Shown piece by piece: positions 34,719 through 46,577 of a stretch of DNA of 64,000 nucleotides. The stretch is from Gnetum montanum. Its lineage: Eukaryota > Streptophyta > Gnetopsida > Gnetales > Gnetaceae. The DNA lies in contig MNCI01002834.1 of the NCBI GenBank assembly GCA_015680685.1, positions 2,837 to 66,836 of the forward strand, in the 5' to 3' direction. The translations under genes were made by a program, and so were the position numbers. Every line of letters starts with the position of its first letter. The stretch's first letter is position 1. The notes beneath the pieces are model-generated. The model made no database searches. It worked only from the letters and a program-made list of their open reading frames with translations, and was not told the origin of the DNA.

Positions 34719-36229
34719 TTAAACACCAAAAAATTCTGAGCTTAGTACTTTTCCAACAAGAACCGAGCTAAGTCATGACATTCCCTGGCATGACTAAAGC
34801 TTGAGGGGCCCACAGACAGCTTCAAGCAGAGTCGAACTCAACGAGGAGCAGTTCCCTGGGACCCGCCGACGACCACGACCACATTTCCTATCAAACATGG
34901 CAACTTCGGCACTCAAGATACTTAGTCTTCACTAAGTATGCATTCACAGCGTATACACCCAGCGTACACGCCTCACATGTACACTCAGCATGTATGACTG
35001 ATGTATACGCCTGGCATGTAATCCCCGAAGACGACATGGAAATAGTACTTCAGAGCAAGATTTGGTACAAGACATCAACTCACATGAATAGAGCAATCAT
35101 CAGGTGTTGACATCATTCTGGAGTTTATACGCTAAGTATGCAACATCTACGCCTAGCAGATGCAACATGAACACCCAGCGTATACGCTATGCCTAGTACA
35201 TACAGCGTATACGCCCAACATACATTCATACCGTATACGACCAACGTATACACCCAGCGTACATGCCCAGCAAGTAGAAAGTGCGCGACCAGTGTGCAGC
35301 ACAACGTAAACCAATCCAAGCTCTTCAGAGCAGTGTGAGATCAAGGTCAACCGAGCTGAACATCTACAGGCAGCATCTTCATGGCATCCGAATTCAAATC
35401 TGAAGGCCGAAGGACTTCTTTTGCTTTGATCAAGTCTGTATGCCGAGGTCATACGTCCAGCGTGTATACGCTGGCTTAAAGCAATATATGCTGGTGTACA
35501 GTGGTATACGCCGACGTGCAGCATGTTGTATACTTGTAACATTTCATTCTTTCACACCCGGTCAACGCACCACATGTCACCCGACCCAAGAGTTCAACGC
35601 TCCACAGCCAATCATCCCCTCTCAAAACCCGAGTCCTACGTCTAAACTTGTATAAAATCCCAATTTTTCATTAGACCGAGGTTGGCAATTTTTGAGCAAA
35701 AAACTAAAGAAAAACCAAAGAACCAGAGATGCTGAGAAATGAGAGCAAAAACCCTGTACGCTGGATCTCGACCCTGCACGCTGAGCATACAGCCTTTACG
35801 CTGTGCCTGCAGTTGAACCCAGCACACAATCATCCTTGCATTCACCGAGGCTATTCGTCTGCCTTGTGTCAGAGTCACAACTGTGTTAGACCGATGCATT
35901 GTAACTCTCATTTCGCAATAATATTGCTACATTTCTTTGTTAAAATCTGTTACAGTTTTTCATTCATTGTTGCATGTTTACTGTTGACGCTGTTGTACAT
36001 TTACGCTCTGTTTTACATTCATTACGTCGTTTATATATAACACAGCGTATAGTATATCGGTGTATGTTCGGGGAAATCCTTGCCTGATCTGTGTGTGGAC
36101 CACTCAAGGTACTCTGCCTTCATTAATTCCAGCTCACCCTCAAGCGAAGGTAGGGTCTTCTGTGTGTATCCAGAGATCTCCAGGTTTTTGTTTCATTCTA
36201 GCTGGAGACTGACAATTTCGGACGGTACA
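34719..36229 (+). repeat. Element D 5' LTR (1511 bp)
   Basis: Starts TTAAACACC (TG decayed to TT) and ends GGTACA; homologous to 52150-53795. It contains clustered GTATACGCCCAGC motifs (34940-35270, 35440-35530) and a TATA box (TATAAAAT, 35651-35658). The 3' copy is about 135 bp longer, mainly through extra GTATACGC repeats. Confidence 0.92.
35651..35658 (+). promoter_or_regulatory. Element D LTR promoter, TATA box
   Basis: TATAAAAT in the 5' LTR; the 3' LTR has TATAAAAA at the same place near 53217. Confidence 0.6.
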
Positions 36230-36234
36230 GAAAA

Positions 36235-36253
36235 TGATGCTAGAAGGAGGGCC
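36235..36253 (+). other. Element D primer-binding site
   Basis: TGATGCTAGAAGGAGGGCC, 5 nt after the LTR end. It differs from B only near its start (TGGCGC to TGATGC). Confidence 0.75.
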
Positions 36254-36370
36254 CAAAACTACTTAAAACTTACTATGCTCTCATACCCAGATCTTTTTAG
36301 ACTCACATCGCGTCGACACTAAACCCAATTCTGAAACCCCCAGATCAGCACCCTGTTCTACAAAATTCCC

Positions 36371-36860
36371 AATGTCTACACTGCTGAGTTTACACTGTAC
36401 GCTCTATGCTATAGACTCTGTCTACACTGCTGAGTTTACACTATATGCTCTACGCTAAAGACTCTGTCTACGCTGCTGAGTTTATGTTGTATGCTCTACG
36501 CTGTAAACTCTGTCTACGCTACTGGGTTTACACTGTACGCTCTACGCTGAAGAATCTATCTACACTGCTGAGTTTACGCTGTACGCTCTACACTGTAGAC
36601 TCTGTCTACGCTGCTGAGTTTACGTTGTACGCTCTACACTGAAGACTCTATCTACACTGCTAGGTTTACGCTATACACTCTATGTTGAAGACTCTGTTTA
36701 CACTGCTGAGTTTATGCTGTACGCTCTACGCTGTAGACTTTGTCTACGCTGTTGAGTTTATGTTGTACGCTCTACGCTGTAGACTCTATCTACGCTGCTG
36801 AGTTTACGCTGTACACTCTATGCTGTAGACTCTATCTACGCTGCTGAGTTTACGCTGTAC
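36371..36860 (+). repeat. 46-bp tandem array in element D leader
   Basis: About 10 units of 46 bp, each with CTGCTGAGTTTACGCTGTAC then GCTCTACGCTG and AGACTCTGTCTA. Consecutive CTGCTGAG starts at 36381, 36427 and 36473 give the period. Most differences between units are C/T or G/A. The array lies between primer-binding site and gag, where packaging signals are expected. Neither A nor B has it. Confidence 0.92.
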
Positions 36861-37034
36861 GTTGCTCTACCTGCACGTTTTAACGTATACCTATACACTA
36901 TCACTATACGATGGTCATTGAAGCCTATATGCTAAGTTCCAGTCTATACGCTGTACCCAGTGAACGTAGGTTTTCACCGTACTAAGTAACCAGTTTCATA
37001 TCCCTTCACTATGTCATATTCATAACTGTTCATC

Positions 37035-39545
37035 ATGAACACTACGAGCTCTAACACTTCAACAAAGCCTACCACAGACATCGTGGGCACCATGGTCATT
37101 CAACAACCCATAGTACAACCCACAGTGGGGCCTCATTGGTCTCTCAGATTGCAAGGGAGGAATCCATCATTTAACATTATAACTCAGGACCAATACAATT
37201 TCATATGCGTAAAAGTACAAGCCAGCCTAGCCGTAGACCAAACCGAAATGGAGGTTAAGAGACAATACGAACTCTTCCATAGCAGAGGACATGAGTTCAT
37301 CCCTTTCCCATATGATATCATCCCTCTCCTAGAGCATTATTTTGAGCTCATCTCACAGCTCCTCCTGCAAAGGAGCCAGTCTCTAGATCAGCCTGTAGTA
37401 AATCCCCAACTGGAAGAGGAGGATGACTTCGTAGCCCAATCCGAGCATGAAGATTCGTACCATACTCTTAGTCCACAAACCTATGTCAATCCGTTGTTTC
37501 ATCCAGCCACAGGGGAAATTACGTCCCTTTAACCATTTAAATTCACCCAAGCACAAATACCTCAACAAGAATCATCCACACTTGTTCACATTCCTCCTGT
37601 AACCGATCCGCAACTCAACACACTTCTCCTTGCTATTCCCCCCGTTGCAACAGTAGCCCCATTCTCGCAAGTACAACCTCCTCAAAATAATATAGGAGCA
37701 ACCTTCCTGCCCTGAGTGATCGGAATGCCGCATGTGATACCAGCTTGTACGTCCGCTCATTACATCCCTTGGATCCAAACCCAAGGAGCCCCTTTCACCA
37801 CTGTAACTCAACTAGTTCAGAGTGCCCCTATGCAAAGTGTGACTGCCCAATGGGCAGTGATGGGTGCTCAACCGCATCAATTCCCTCACTATAACATACC
37901 ACCTCACATAATTCTACTAGCTAACATCCCTCAAGGACAATCACAACAACAACAACCCCTTGCTTACAATATGCCGGCCCTAGTACCACCCACCACAAAC
38001 ATTCCGCAAACGCAGCCTCCAATTACACAACTGTCTTCTTTCCAACCCACTGTCCAACAATCTAACCTGTATACTATACAACATCCTCAACCTACTATCT
38101 CACCGAGTGCTCAAGACTGGGCTGATGCTAAAAAACTAATGCAGGAACTAACTGACGAGGTCAAACGCCTCAAGACAGCCGCCGACGCAGAGCTCAAGGT
38201 AGTGGACTTCTATCACGACGACCCTATCAACTCTTCGGTTCCGTCTCTAACATTACCCAAAGATGTATCTTTACCCACGTTGACTAAATACAATGGGGAG
38301 ATAGACCCCAATGCCCACCTCATAACGTTTAGACTAGAATGCGTGCTACTTCAGGCATGGCCACATGCCATTGTATGGGTGTTTCCCATGTCCCTTGCAG
38401 GGAGAGCGCTTGATTGGTATCGAGCCTTGCCATGAAACTCAATATCTGCTCTGGAAGATTTGTTACACCAATTCATCACCAGGTTCAAGTATAACTTGAA
38501 ACCTGAAGCAACACTTGACAACCTCATACAGGTCAAGCAAGCACCCCTTGAATCTATCCAAAAATTCATCCAACGGTGGAGTGCTGCTCTCAATGAGCTC
38601 CACAAGCCGATCCCAGAGACGTATCTCCTCACCATCCTAAAGGGGACTGTCAACGATTTTGTCAAATACAAACTGTATTATCTCAATGCACGCACTCTGA
38701 GTCAAGCGTTTGTATAGATTAAGAACATAGAGGAGGCAGCCCAAAACAGCCACGATCCTGCATACTCAGCCTTTAAGAATCAACATAGTAAGAAAGATAA
38801 AGAAAAGGTTAAAACAACTATAGCGGCAGTAGCAGAGACACAACAAACGAATGTGGGACAACAAAGAAAACCATCTGTTGCCCCTGCTAATTATACTAAA
38901 CCTGCTCCTGCAACGGCACCTGAATCATCCACATCACAAAACCCAACACCGGGTCGTACGAGGAACTTTGAGAGGAAGGACCCCACTCAATATATGTCGT
39001 TGCCCATGAAACCATCGCAGTTGTTTGACCAACTCTTGAAGGCTGGATTGATGAAACATAAACAGTTGTCCCCCGTAGCAATCCAAAGGCATGATCGGTT
39101 CTGTCAATTGGTTCAGAACCCAAGCTTGGCTACGCCAGATGAGCCCCCAGTACCAAAAGGCTTTAGAATGGACCGTTTTTACGATTATCATCAACGTAAT
39201 GGGTATGTCACTGATTATTGTTTCATCCTAAAATAAGACATCCAACGAATGATAGATGGAGGTCAAATCACTTTTGATGAAGCCAACCCAGTCCAACCAC
39301 AAAACCAGGCCATGGGCGTATATAAAGATCCTCTAAATACTAAAGAAGCACCGTATGTAATTAACACCATCTACTTCGATAACAAACTGGAAATACCTAG
39401 CATTAACACCATACACTCTGATCATGAGCAACAAGCACCTAAGAAACCATTTGTAGTGCATATTCCTCCCACTGTAGAAACACCTATGCCTCAACCATCT
39501 CACTCCCACAGAAACTTTATGTCATCCAAATTCCCCCCGCTTTAG
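37035..39545 (+). pseudogene. Element D gag
   Basis: ATG at 37035 (MNTTSSNTSTKPTTDIVGTM). One frame runs to 39545, broken only by stops at 37530, 37713, 38433, 38715 and 39234. Parts: LRLQGRNPSFNIITQDQYNF (shared N-terminal domain); a long Gln/Pro-rich middle (37720-38120); the core LPTLTKYNGEIDPNAHLITF, MSLAGRALDWYRALP, IQKFIQRWSAALNELHKPIP; a region with KPSQLFDQLLKAGLMKHKQL; and the Cys/His-like DYHQRNGYVTDYCFILK. It is the best-preserved gag of the three and would package element RNA. Confidence 0.88.
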
Positions 39546-41245
39546 CAACTTCTAGCACACCAACATCTGAAAAACCATACGTGGTGCGCGTATCTCCCGC
39601 CACTACTGCCGCAAACATACAACCACCTCCTATTCAGCCTACCGCCTACGTAGTCCGAGTACCACCTATAGTTGCAACTGCAGAGGTACAAACTCCAGCT
39701 AGGCCAACCCCATATGTTGTTAGGATACCCGAACGTCCTGATGACCACCAATCCTTCACTCCGCAAACACAGAATAAACCGATTCCCTATGTCATCAAAA
39801 TGCCTAGCCAGCCTGACACTCAACCACATGCAACTGCCCAACCGTAACCCTACCCTAATCCATATGTTGTACAAGTTTCAAAACAACCTGAGATTCCGAA
39901 ACCAACTATACCCCCACGCCACACATGAGAACGCCTAGCAGACAAGCTTACACGTGAACGCTTGGAGAGGGAGCGTTAACGACTAGCCTTAGGATTTCCC
40001 AAACCTACCCCACTAAATGCAATACCCATGACAACACCTAACAATAAACCGAACACAGGTTATGAGGGTGAATCATCTGGAAAACATGATATGCCCAAAT
40101 CAACGATTCCAGGTAAAGATGATAAACCAATTATGCATGAAATAAAACTGTTGGGCCCAATGGACCAAATCATTGCTGACAAACACACATCCAAAAGTAG
40201 AGATCTAGCAACAGCTCTAATGCAAGTCACGCAAGCGCTCAAACAAAAAAACACTTTACTGAGCTTATACGACCTGCTGTTAATATTTCAAACCCATCAC
40301 GAAGCTCTAGTGCACATGTTGACATCCATCCTAGTAAACGAAGACTTGCCTCCAAATGAACCTTCAATTCATGCGGTAATGTACTCGCCTCAAGGGTCAA
40401 CTCCTAAGCCATTAAGTTTCCATAATGACAACATCAAAGTAGATGAGAAAACAGGAGAGGTAACAACGGTGCCTATGTTCATAACGATACGAATAAATCA
40501 ATTTAAGATACATATAGTGCATGTAGATGATGGAGCCGCTACAAATGTACTACCCTATCCCATCGTTGAACAATTGGGGCTTACGAAGCTAATTAGACCA
40601 ACAACCACCACGTGTTTGAAGTCGTTCAGTGGATCACGCGTAATAGTCAAAGGCACTGTGACTTTAGACTTTATAGCAGGGGATCAATTCCCCACATCTA
40701 CTGACTTTGTGGTCATCGATGAAATGCCAGGGTTCAATTTAATATTGGGAAGGCCCTGGTTAGCCCAACTGAAAGCAATATCTTCCCCCAAACACCAAGA
40801 GATTCACCTGCCTTACGAAGGTGGCGAAATCATTATACATAGGGAGGCTGCCACATCTACCATCTCATCACACACAGACATAGATCAAGGCTCAGAGGTT
40901 AAGCTCGAAGAGCCTAAAAAAGATGACACAAATGAACAACAAAGATGTATGCAACTAGTACGCCATAATCTCTTAGACACAAAGGAAAATTCACCCAACA
41001 CAGAAATACCCGGGCTTGAAATCGTAGATACACAACCTCACTTAGAAACTACAATTGACACGGAAACCACAATACATGAAGAAGCACTGGAAAGCACCAA
41101 CGCGGGAACTATTCCATCAGACGTCCCTTGGGCTGAATTACCATTCAACATGATCAGCGAAGGAGACGCTGAATATAGAATCATACCCGTTAACGCTACT
41201 CCTAACGTTAAAATGAGAAAAATAAAAAAACTACTAAATCAATAA
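39546..41245 (+). pseudogene. Element D Gag-Pro linker and retropepsin
   Basis: A frameshift near 39515 leads to a linker built of repeats of the type PYVVRVPP, YVVRIPE and YVIKMPSQP. The open frame 40028-41245 (405 codons) follows a stop at 39845. It has IKLLGPMDQIIADKHTSKSR, DLATALMQVTQALKQKNTLL, then the protease core PMFITIRINQFKIHIVHVDD, GAATNVLPYPIVEQLGL, and FNLILGRPWLAQL. The active site is D-D-G-A. The acidic tail ends in RKIKKLLNQ. The protease itself is uninterrupted. Its role is to cut Gag-Pol. Confidence 0.88.
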
Positions 41246-41369
41246 ATGACATTCAAGTCTGGAATGACGTTAAACTATCATGTCTACAACAACATAAATC
41301 TAGCCACGATCAGAAATGATCGGTCTACCAAGAAATCCACTCGTGTCACTTGAAACTACTCTTGTTTAC

Positions 41370-41515
41370 GCGTGGCCTGAAATGGCCTTAAACTAGTGCA
41401 TGTGGCCCGAAATGGCCTTAAACTAGTGCATGTGGCCCAAAATGGCCTTAAACTAGTGCATGTGGCCCGAAATGGCCTTAAACTAGTGCATGTAACCCGA
41501 AACAGCCTTAAACTA
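41370..41515 (+). repeat. 30-bp tandem repeats after element D protease
   Basis: Five units of 30 bp with GCATGTGGCCCGAAATGGCC followed by TTAAACTAGT. Same kind as in A (12285-12450). Confidence 0.92.
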
Positions 41516-41619
41516 GATCATCTACCTACACTTTGTTTTTCTCCCAAATTCCAGTTCATTGTTCGAATTTATGTTTGCATTGTCGTGTTGTCAATAGCAA
41601 TCTTCGCAATTATCCTTCA

Positions 41620-41939
41620 CTTATAATTACATTCCTACTTATAATTACATTCGTGCACTACACTTAAACTACAAAAACAAACCAAAACATTTTACATTGC
41701 CGTATCCTGTTTACATTTAAACTCAAAATCCACAACAAAAAAATATATGTAGAAATATATATATACATGTAATGATATANATATTATTACATGTATATAT
41801 ATATTTCTACATATATTTTTTTGTTGTGGATTTTGAGTTTAAATGTAAACACGATACGGCAATGTAAAATGTTTTGGTTTGTTTTTGTAGTTTAAGTGTA
41901 GTGCACGAATGTAATTATAAGTAGGAATGTAATTATAAG
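41620..41939. repeat. Near-perfect 160-bp inverted repeat around an N (probable assembly artefact)
   Basis: 41620-41779 and 41781-41939 are reverse complements with one or two mismatches, centred on N at 41780; the right arm ends at another N (41940). The right arm lies where the 3' end of the antisense gene should be. Confidence 0.9.
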
Positions 41940-41940
41940 N

Positions 41941-44900
41941 ACGGGAGGGTCGTCCCCTTTAGACCCACCAGCATCATGGGTCCCTACTCCACTGGGGCCA
42001 GCTTCTTGAACATCGTCGTCGCCTCGACCCTATAAAATACAAAAGAGACAATCAACACAAGAACAAAAGAGAAAACTCCCAAACATTACTCAACAAACAA
42101 ATTTCATGGCAACAAAATGCTTACCGTAGAGGATCCCCCTAAACCGAATTCCAGTCGGCGGAGAATTTCCTCCTCTGAGACGCTAGCCTAGTCAGTCCCA
42201 TCAAGGCCTAGATCGACATTTGCCAAGGCCTTCCCCTTGTCAACAACCGACCAAGTAGGACATTTCAAGGGGAATTCACCTACAGAGACCTCCCTAGACG
42301 CAGTCGTAATTAACCTAGTAGGTGATTCCATCTCAACAGTTGTATTCTTAGCAAAGGTATCAAACACAGAGCATAGACCCAGACCCTCTACAAACATTTC
42401 AAGCTGACACTTTTCTATGGATACTTCCTTCACTGATTTCTTGTAATGGTGCTTGTGGTTCTTCTCATCTTGACCCCACTTACACACCTTGAAAGTGAAA
42501 GCCTTCCAATCCTGCCACTTGAGGTTCAGTAGATCTACCTAGGCCTTATGCTCTGCTAGTTTCTGGGTCAGTGATGCGTGGTGATTGAGTAGGTTCCAAT
42601 ATCTAGTATAAGTGATCTCAAAGGTTCTCCAAGAACGATCATCTATAAGTCTGGCCCAGGAAAACTCATACCGAGCCTTGAGATCATCACGTTCAACTGA
42701 TAACTCAAAAACTTCTTTTTCCTTTTCTTGGATTTGCAACCATAACTGTTCGATGGAACGCCTACAGGTCCAAAGCAATTTGGCGTTATGAACAAGACCT
42801 TCCACCACCTCATCGACCACCTCATCGATGATATTGGTCATGAAATCCATTTTACTTGGCATCTCGGTCCAAGAAAATGGTCTACGAGTACGAGGTGGAC
42901 TAGCCTTAGGGGACATTTCAAGGGGAACCACCTTCATAGGCACTTCCAACCGCATCGTAGGAATTATCCTACCTTCGTCTAGAAGAGATAAAACATAAAA
43001 GTAAAACACCATAGAAATAATGATTCATGGCAACAAAATAAAAAAAAAGGAAACATACCATCTTCTTTGACCCCATCTAGGTTTGGAGGGTCACAAAGGT
43101 CCAATCTTCCCTTAAGGAAGCTACTGAACATTTCATCAACACCACCCTGGTCATTGACAAGTTCTATCTCCATGGTTTCTTCCGCTAGCTCCTCCGTCCC
43201 TTCCACTTGATCCTTGCCAACCTCTTCCTCCTCAATTATTAAGTCTGTCATAGCCTCCTCTTCCTCGATAATGGTCTCTAATTCTTGTCTCCTCACTTCC
43301 TGAGTCAGGTCTGAAGGCATTAGTTTCATGTAAGCGGTCAAAATGAAAAGTATGAATAAGATGAAAAGGACAATGCAATAAGTGCCCCAAGCTTACTTAC
43401 CTTGAATAGGCATTTTGAACTGTATTCACTTCACCCTTGGCTCTTCCACATTTGAGGCCACCTCTATTGAGCGTTCACACTTTGGGAGCTTCGACTTGGC
43501 TTTCCCAATGGTCTCCTTGATGACACGTTCAACTCTCTTTGCAGTATAGGGCACATCGTCCGATTCCAACCCCACATTGTCACGTGTATGGATTGAAGTA
43601 CCAGATGACCCTCCTATCGTGATGGACACATATTCATCAATCCCCTCAGGTGCATCTTGGGACTCAGCTATCTCAAACAAATGATTAATCCACGGGCGAG
43701 ATAATTGAGTACGATCCCGTAGAACATATTTATTATCTGCACGAACCACTAAAAACTTAGCTAAGCAGCGTAGATAGCCCATGAAGAATGCGAATGTAAA
43801 ATGGGACTGTGCCTCAACATTTGAACGCAATCACACTATCTCCTTATGAAGGCCCGACAACAAAGATTGAGCCCAATTATAACGCATCCTAGTTTCTAAA
43901 ATGGTTCGCATGATGCACACAGCTTCCACCCCAAGGCTTCTCACCTAGGACAGGGATTTAGGAAACACCCATGCCCGAAACAGGGGATAAAATTCATTAA
44001 CTTCCACCACCTTCGATGTCCCCTGCATAGAGAATCCCTTAGAGCCCTTAACAATGCCCAACCAGTCTTCTAGCTCATGCACCATATGAAGCTCTTTCTG
44101 CGCCCTGTCCAAAACCACGTTTACGCCATTTGCCGGTACATCGAACAGGTATGAAAAGAACTCAGCTGATAGATGGAAAACTATTTTGACACCCTTAATA
44201 CGGGTGCTGTAGTAGGAGATGGACTTGTCGAATGAATCAACAATCCCGATCATTTTAGCTATGGACACACCAGGGCTCGGGGTTGTAAATAACTCCATGA
44301 GGTCGGCATCATCCAAACAACGGATAATAGACAGTGGGGCATTGGTGCACAACCATCATTGTGCCTTGCTGATCTCTCCAAACTTCATCAACAGGGTACT
44401 CTCAGTTTGACCTATCGTAACAGGGTCTCTGCCGGGAGGAACATCAACTGTAAACACAATTTAAAACCATAACATCAGTATGACCACCAGCAGCCAAACA
44501 AACACACTAAAGCATCTAGGAAATGTCATCATTGACCTTCAGTTGTGGACTTCGAGGTACTAGAACCCAAGTCAGCATCACGAGGGAAAACTGGTCCATT
44601 GTGCGATCAATCTCCATGCAGCCACCCACGAGCCGTGCACTATGCAAACGCCCTGGAAAAACGTTTATGGAAATGAACAATGTCACCCTTTGTCTAGGCT
44701 AATATAGCTCCACGAAGGGTGGGACCTGCCATAAAGGTCTCTAGAGCTGTATGAGCCAGTGCAAGCTCATCATCATCGATGCATGTCCCATCTTTATCAA
44801 CCTGGGGCCTGCAAAATAATGGTCGTCAGAATAGAGGCCAACGCCAAATGACAAAATAGAAACGACAAAATAAACGACCTTACCTATCTACCCTGTACAC

Positions 44901-46247
44901 TGTGCTAGGAGGGTTCCGAAATAATGTGTGCACACGTGCAGCTAGAAACAAAGTGTTATTAAGATAGTCAGGCCCTCGTGGCAATAAGTCCCACACACAT
45001 GATAATGGAAGAGTGGATCTGGGCCCTCTAGAGCGACCTCCCTCAATCACAAAAGGCCCCTCATTAATATCCACCATGAAAACCACGATGCCATCCGAAG
45101 ATCCCGGCAACATAGCTTCAAGCACGCTCCGCGCCACTTGTTCGCTCAGGTGTGACCAAACCACCACCTTAAATCTGTCTAGGATGAAAGCGAGGAATTC
45201 ACAGGCCCCTACCCTAAACCATACCCCATTGTTGTCAATAGTCAGATCAAGGGTAGGTTCATCAGTCTCAAGTGGCCCAAACCATGCCAGTACTCCAACC
45301 AGCTCAACTACCAAGAGGAAAGGCTCAGGATCCCTGCAAGTAACCAGAATGCCATGATAAATCAGCTATACATGAAAATGAGATGGAAAAATGAAATTCC
45401 ATATCGTAGGCCAATACTTCGAAAAATTAAAAACTGTTTACACTCAGCATATATGCTATCAAAAAACTGTTTACACTCGGTGTATACGCTATCAACAAAT
45501 TGTTTACACTCGGCGTATACGCTGCCTGAAAAGAAAAAATCGTTTACGCTCAGCGTATACGCTGTGAAAACACTCGGCGTATATGCTGCCTGAAAAGAAA
45601 AAAATGGTTTACGCTCAGTGTATACGCTGTGAAAACACTCAGCGTATATGCTGCCTGAAAAGAAAAAATCATTTACGCTTAGCGTATACGCTGTGAAAAC
45701 ACTTGGCGTATACGCTGCCCGAAAAGAAAAAACCCTTTACGCTCAGCGTATACGCTGTGAAAACACTCAACGTATACACTGCCCGAAAATAAAAAATCAT
45801 TTACGCTCAGTGTATACGTTGCCTGAAAAGAAAAAACCGTTTACGCTTAGCATATACGCTGCGAAAATAGTCTACGCTATACGCTGTGAAAACCGTCTGT
45901 GCTATACGCTGTGGAAATCGTCTATGAAATTCGCTGTGGAAACCTTCTACGCTCAGCGTATAGACCCTCTACACTGTACAGACCCTCTACGCTGTGGACC
46001 TACACTTAGCGTACAGGCCCTTTACCCTACCAAAACTATCTACGCTGCCGAGAATGTCTATGCTAGAGAACAAGTACAGATGAAAAACAATTAACAGAGG
46101 CAAGATTAGAGCCTACCTGTGTGCCGATCCAGGCCATGATGGAACCCTTGGTCTAGGCAAACACTGCAACATGGCCTCACTTTCCTCCGCGAAAGTCAGT
46201 TCAAGCCCCTTCCTCCCCTGGCCTTCTACCTCCTTGCTGTTGCCCAT
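41941..46247 (-). pseudogene. Antisense multi-exon gene of element D (unknown function)
   Basis: Minus strand, homologous to 12634-16519 in A. Exons: 46247-46117 (ATG, MGNSKEVEGQGRKGLELTFA), 45333-44884, 44808-44537, 44447-43401, 43310-43059, 42978-42125, and 42029 to the N at 41940, where the 3' end is lost. The introns are 783, 75, 89, 90, 80 and 95 bp; donors are GTAGGC, GTAAGG, GTCAAT (weak), GTAAGT, GTATGT and GTAAGC. Joined phases keep the frame, giving about 1030 codons. Notable parts: GVWFRVGACEFLAFILDRFK; the exon 4 block EFFSYLFDVPANGV and EFYPLFRAWVFPKSLS; FAFFMGYLRCLAKFLVV; a Glu-rich exon 5; a coiled-coil-like stretch in exon 6 (EKEKEVFELSVERDDLKARY). A handful of stops, for example near 44690, 44370 and 43930, break the copy. 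The function is not recognised. The LSAEFFSYLFDVP pattern recalls plant transposon-associated proteins only faintly. Confidence 0.82.
45425..46060 (-). repeat. TACGCT-rich array in intron 1 of the element D antisense gene
   Basis: Units of 64-65 bp (at 45541, 45606 and 45670) carry TTTACGCTCAGCGTATACGC, then TGTGAAAACACT, GGCGTATACGCTG and a purine run (GAAAAGAAAAAA). The palindrome AGCGTATACGCT recurs. After about 45830 the pattern becomes irregular. It explains why this intron is 783 bp against 299 bp in A. Confidence 0.85.
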
Positions 46248-46289
46248 TTCGGCGTCTTGCACGCTGAAACTGACAGGTTTACGCTAGGG

Positions 46290-46515
46290 ATCGAACCCGC
46301 ATGCCGAACTGAATCCTGTACGCTGAAGTTTGAGCCTCTACGCTCATGTTTACGCTGAGTTTGAGCCTCTACGCTCACGTTTACGCTGAGTTTGAGCCTC
46401 TATGCTCACGCTTACGCTAAGTTTAAGCCTCTACACTCATGCTTATGCTGGGGTTTAAGCTTCTATGCTTACGCTGGGGTTTGAGCTTCTACGCTTACGC
46501 TGAGGTTTATGCTCA
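46290..46515 (-). repeat. 31-bp array upstream of the element D antisense gene
   Basis: About six units of 31 bp with GAGCCTCTACGCTCACGTTT then ACGCTGAGTTT, lying between the exon 1 ATG and the TATA-like box. If the gene starts at that box this is its 5' untranslated region. Confidence 0.8.
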
Positions 46516-46567
46516 CGCTCCGGTTTGCTTCAAGTTCATGGTGCCTCTGACAACTAACAGCCTTACG

Positions 46568-46577
46568 CTATATATAG
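46568..46577 (-). promoter_or_regulatory. Possible TATA box of the element D antisense gene
   Basis: CTATATATAG (self-complementary) about 320 nt before the ATG. It is the only strong TATA-like string between the gene and the 46803-47495 array. Promoter activity is inferred only. Confidence 0.4.

Noticed and set aside
41620-41939. Miniature inverted-repeat element
   Set aside because: The arms meet at an N and end at another N with no target duplication, and near-identity points to an assembly artefact.
45354-46094. Plus-strand open frames rich in Tyr-Ala and Ser-Val-Tyr repeats
   Set aside because: They follow the 64-65 bp TACGCT array in intron 1 of the antisense gene and have no conserved counterpart in A.
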